NCBI RefSeq assembly: GCF_000403435.2
Contig: NZ_KE159710.1
Location: 62,001 to 126,000 of the forward strand
Direction of reading: 5' to 3'
From: Oscillibacter sp. 1-3
GTDB lineage: Bacteria > Bacillota > Clostridia > Oscillospirales > Oscillospiraceae
DNA length: 64,000 nt
A program made the position numbers and the translations under genes. Below are positions 61,558 to 64,000 of the stretch, piece by piece. Below the pieces are notes generated by a model. The model was not told the origin of the DNA and did no database searches. It worked only from the letters and a program-made list of their open reading frames with translations. Position 1 is the stretch's first letter. Each line of letters opens with the position of its first letter.

Positions 61558-62388
61558 ATGTTTTTCACTGACATCCCCTCCCCTGTCGGCCCGCTGCGTC
61601 TGGCCTCTGACGGGACATCCGTCACCGGACTGTGGCTGGAAAACCAGAAGTATTTTTCCACCGGATTGGACCCGGCGGCGCAAAAGGCGCCGGCGCTTCC
61701 CATATTTCGAGAGGCCGCGCTTTGGCTGGACGATTACTTTGCCGGAAACCGCCCCTCTGCCCTGCCGCCTCTGTCGCCTGCGGGGAGCGCGTTCCAACAA
61801 TCGGTCTGGAACCGGCTGTTGGATATCCCCTGCGGACAGACCCGCACATACGGAGCCTTGGCGGCGGATCTGGGCTCCTCCCCCCGGGCGGTGGGAAGCG
61901 CGGTGAGCCGTAATCCCATCTCCATCCTCATTCCCTGCCACCGGGTGCTGGGGACAGACGGAAGCCTGACAGGCTACGCCGGAGGTCTGGAGAAAAAGCG
62001 GTTTCTTCTGATGCTGGAGGGTGTGGACACGACAAGGCCTAACAGCCGCGAACGCGGGAAAAGGCCGAAATTCCAGTACCTGCCGGAGGCCAGGAACAAT
62101 CTGTCCCTCTCCCCAGAGGAGCCGCCTCCCCCGCCGGAGCCGGGGAAATTCCCCTGTCCCTGCTGCGGATACAAGACGCTTCCCGTGCCGAAGGCAGATG
62201 CCGCTGCCTGCATCTGCCCGGTGTGCTTCTGGGAAAACGATGTATTTGACCCCGGCGAGGACCAGCCTAGCGATGAAAACCGGGGCATGACCCTGCGCCA
62301 TGGCCGGGAGGCCTTCCGGCGTCTGGGCGCCGTCCGGGAGGAGTTTTTACCCTATGTTCGGGAGCCTCTTCCAGAGGAAATTCCATGA
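61558..62388 (+). CDS. O6-alkylguanine-DNA alkyltransferase fused to a CPCC zinc-ribbon domain
   Basis: 276 aa, far longer than usual Ogt (~165). Residues 1-155 are a complete alkyltransferase: FQQSVWNRLLDIPCGQTRTYGALA, then the acceptor Cys in ILIPCHRVLG (~125). A Pro-rich linker (~178-200) leads to a CPCC domain: FPCPCCGYKTLP, ICPVCFWENDVFDPGEDQPSDENRGM (split), and a helical end. CPCC domains are usually separate proteins. AAAGGAGG precedes ATG 61558. It repairs O6-methylguanine by suicide transfer; the extra domain might bind DNA or sense metal. Confidence 0.9.
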   Translation: MFFTDIPSPVGPLRLASDGTSVTGLWLENQKYFSTGLDPAAQKAPALPIFREAALWLDDYFAGNRPSALPPLSPAGSAFQQSVWNRLLDIPCGQTRTYGALAADLGSSPRAVGSAVSRNPISILIPCHRVLGTDGSLTGYAGGLEKKRFLLMLEGVDTTRPNSRERGKRPKFQYLPEARNNLSLSPEEPPPPPEPGKFPCPCCGYKTLPVPKADAAACICPVCFWENDVFDPGEDQPSDENRGMTLRHGREAFRRLGAVREEFLPYVREPLPEEIP

Positions 62389-62390
62389 TT

Positions 62391-62430
62391 AAAGAGAGGG
62401 CATTGGACCGCCAATGCCCTCTCTTTAATT
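62391..62430. terminator. Bidirectional terminator
   Basis: Sixteen-bp perfect arms AAAGAGAGGGCATTGG / CCAATGCCCTCTCTTT around ACCG, between convergent ogt-CPCC and spoIVA. Confidence 0.88.
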
Positions 62431-63905
62431 TATAGGATGATACAGATCAGCCCGCCGCTGCCCTCGTTGATAATTCGGGTCAGGGTCTCCTGGAGCTTCT
62501 TCCGGGCGTCCTCCGGCATCCGTTTCAGCTTGGCCTGCAAATCGTCGTTTACCAGCTCGTGGAAGCTGCGGCCAAAGATATTGGACTGCCAGATCTTGCT
62601 GGTATCCCCCTCAAACTCCTGGAGCAGGTAGTTCACCATATCCTCGGACTGTTTCTCATTGCCCACAATGGGCGAGACGGCGGTCTCTATATCCGCCCGG
62701 ATCATGTGAATGCTGGGGGCGCTGGCTTTCAGCTTTACACCGTACCGTCCGCCCTGCTTCATGATCTCCGGCTCCTCCAGTGTCAGCTCGCCGATGCCGG
62801 GGACGACAATGCCGTATCCCGTCTCCCGCACGTCCCGCAGGGCTCCAGCCACCTTGTCGTACTCCGCCTTCACCGCCGCCAGACGGGTCAGCAGACTCAT
62901 GAGGTCGCCATCGTCCCCCACCTCAAAACCAGACTGCTCCGAGAGCGTGTGGTAGAACAGCTCCCTGGGCAGGCTCAGTCTGGCTGTGGCCACTCCGGTG
63001 CCCAGGTCGATGCCTGTGATCTTTGCCTCGCTGATATTCTCGCAGCCGCCCAGAGCGCCGATAACGCCTTCAATCTCCCGGATATGGCGCAGCTCCGCCG
63101 TTCCCTGGCGGATGGCGTCGTACAGCCCCGCCTTGATGGGGTGATCCGCTGGCAGGGCGTCCACCCAGGGGGGCAGGAACAGATCCAGCTCCTGCATGGG
63201 AAACTCATAGAGAACGGCCTTGAGGATATTCGCCACGTCCTCCTCTCCCAGGTCCAGACAGTTCACCGGAGCGCAGTTTACCTCATACCGGGAGGTGATG
63301 TCCCTGGCGATGGCCTCCGCCCGGTCCCCCCTGGGGTCCGCGGAATTCAGCAGAACGATGAAGGGCTTTCCCAGCTCCTGGAGCTCCCGGATCACCCGCT
63401 CCTCCGCCTCCAGGTAGTCCTCCCGGGGAATGTCGGACACTGTGCCGTCGGTGGTGATGACAATGCCGATGGTGGAGTGCTCGGAGATCACCTTCCGAGT
63501 GCCGATCTCCGCCGCCTCGGTCATGGGAATCTCATGGTCGAACCAGGGAGTGGTGACCATCCGGGGCGCGTCGTCCTCAAACTGGCCGATGGCGCCCCGA
63601 ACCATGTAGCCCACGCAGTCGATGAGCCGCACAGAGAAAGAGCCGCCGCCCTCCAGCTGGATCTGGGCCGCCTCCTCCGGTACGAACTTCGGCTCCGCCG
63701 TCATGATGGTGCGGCCGGACCCGCTCTGGGGCAGTTCATCCCGGGCCCGCTCCTTACGGTAGACATTTTCAATGTTTGGAATCACCTGGGTCTCCATAAA
63801 GCGCTTGATAAAGGTGGATTTGCCAGTGCGCACCGGCCCCACCACGCCGATGTAAATATCCCCCGCCGTGCGGGTGGCGATACTCTGGTAGATCGTGGTA
63901 TTCAT
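62430..63905 (-). CDS. spoIVA: Stage IV sporulation protein A
   Basis: 491 aa, full length for the family. The TRAFAC-type ATPase P-loop GPVRTGKSTFIKRFM lies at residues ~23-37. The middle domain and C-terminal polymerisation/coat-anchor region (SIHMIRADIETAVSPIVG, and the end SGGLICIIL) are conserved. SpoIVA polymerises on the forespore surface as the basement layer of the coat. ATG 63905 follows AAAGGACGG; the frame is open to 63992. Confidence 0.97.
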   Translation of the reverse strand: MNTTIYQSIATRTAGDIYIGVVGPVRTGKSTFIKRFMETQVIPNIENVYRKERARDELPQSGSGRTIMTAEPKFVPEEAAQIQLEGGGSFSVRLIDCVGYMVRGAIGQFEDDAPRMVTTPWFDHEIPMTEAAEIGTRKVISEHSTIGIVITTDGTVSDIPREDYLEAEERVIRELQELGKPFIVLLNSADPRGDRAEAIARDITSRYEVNCAPVNCLDLGEEDVANILKAVLYEFPMQELDLFLPPWVDALPADHPIKAGLYDAIRQGTAELRHIREIEGVIGALGGCENISEAKITGIDLGTGVATARLSLPRELFYHTLSEQSGFEVGDDGDLMSLLTRLAAVKAEYDKVAGALRDVRETGYGIVVPGIGELTLEEPEIMKQGGRYGVKLKASAPSIHMIRADIETAVSPIVGNEKQSEDMVNYLLQEFEGDTSKIWQSNIFGRSFHELVNDDLQAKLKRMPEDARKKLQETLTRIINEGSGGLICIIL

Positions 63906-63942
63906 AGCATCCCGTCCTTTTTCCGCTCCATATTCATGGTTT

Positions 63943-63971
63943 ACTCTATGTCCGGCAGCGGCAAAGTATGA
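63943..63971 (-). promoter_or_regulatory. SigE-like promoter of spoIVA
   Basis: On the minus strand, TCATACT (63971-63965), 14 nt, CATAGAGT (63950-63943). The -10 octamer is identical to that of spoIIIA. spoIVA is a SigE-regulon gene in B. subtilis. Confidence 0.6.
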
Positions 63972-64000
63972 CAGCCCGTCTTTTTTTGGCAAAAGCGCAC

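Overview
The window is about 64 kb of a moderately high-GC, endospore-forming Firmicute chromosome. Gene content and order point to the class Clostridia, most likely the Oscillospiraceae (Flavonifractor / Lawsonibacter / Oscillibacter type). Evidence for this: the complete spoIIIAA-AH operon, spoIVA, spoIIM, a SpoIID-family protein, yunB, cwlD and cotJ genes; a PPi-type phosphofructokinase; AGGAGG-like ribosome binding sites; frequent TTG/GTG starts. Assignment below family level is inference.

Layout. 0.1-1.7 kb: a Cys-rich protein of unknown function and a small HTH/membrane-protein pair. 1.8-6.5 kb: the spoIIIA operon (forespore feeding-tube complex). 6.5-8.0 kb: Asp23, NusB and two small divergent genes. 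8.0-8.56 kb: repeat-rich non-coding DNA. 8.56-18.3 kb: an isoprenoid/DNA-repair cluster (xseA-xseB-ispA-[OLE RNA]-oapA-dxs-tlyA-nadK-argR-orf-recN). A long structured non-coding RNA sits between ispA and a membrane protein matching OapA, so this is very probably an OLE ribonucleoprotein locus. 18.4-20 kb: a Tyr T-box and tyrS. 20.3-21.4 kb: a pseudogene split by a 160-bp miniature inverted-repeat element. 21.6-25 kb: a lipoprotein-like unknown, dapA and asd. 25-29.2 kb: SpoIID-like protein, queA, a TfoX-C protein and tgt. 29.3-33 kb: a xenobiotic acetyltransferase, yajC, a TIGR04086-type membrane protein, spoIIM and xerD. 33.2-35 kb: an ECF sigma factor with its putative anti-sigma partner. 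35.1-38 kb: ruvC-ruvA-orf-ruvB-sdpI. 38.1-41.8 kb: a SigH-like sigma factor, a zinc-ribbon protein, a DUF1858 protein, trmK, a Nif3 protein and yebC. 42-43.4 kb: an XRE pseudogene and the RNase P RNA gene. 43.4-48.4 kb: hydrolase, murD, yunB, ligA. 48.4-51.9 kb: cotJC, a CotJA-CotJB fusion, cwlD, radA. 52-55 kb: low-GC accessory DNA with tRNA-Arg, a second copy of the 160-bp element and a XerC-like recombinase. 55-64 kb: SLH-GH18 protein, amidase, fba/pfp divergent pair, an HNH nuclease, coaX, an O6-alkylguanine transferase fused to a CPCC domain, and spoIVA.

Regulation visible in the sequence. Several sporulation genes (spoIIIA, spoIVA, spoIIM, spoIID-like, cwlD, perhaps yunB) carry promoter-like pairs with SigE geometry, an ATA core 14-15 nt before a CATAnnnT. 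Housekeeping genes carry SigA-type promoters with 16-18 nt spacers. Most convergent ends share strong bidirectional hairpin terminators.

Main points for follow-up: the OLE/OapA locus, the 160-bp element and the gene it interrupts, the OGT-CPCC fusion, the CotJA-CotJB fusion, a sigma-factor gene whose promoter abuts its start codon, and several perfect palindromes next to regulator genes. All calls come from reading the sequence; no database search was run.
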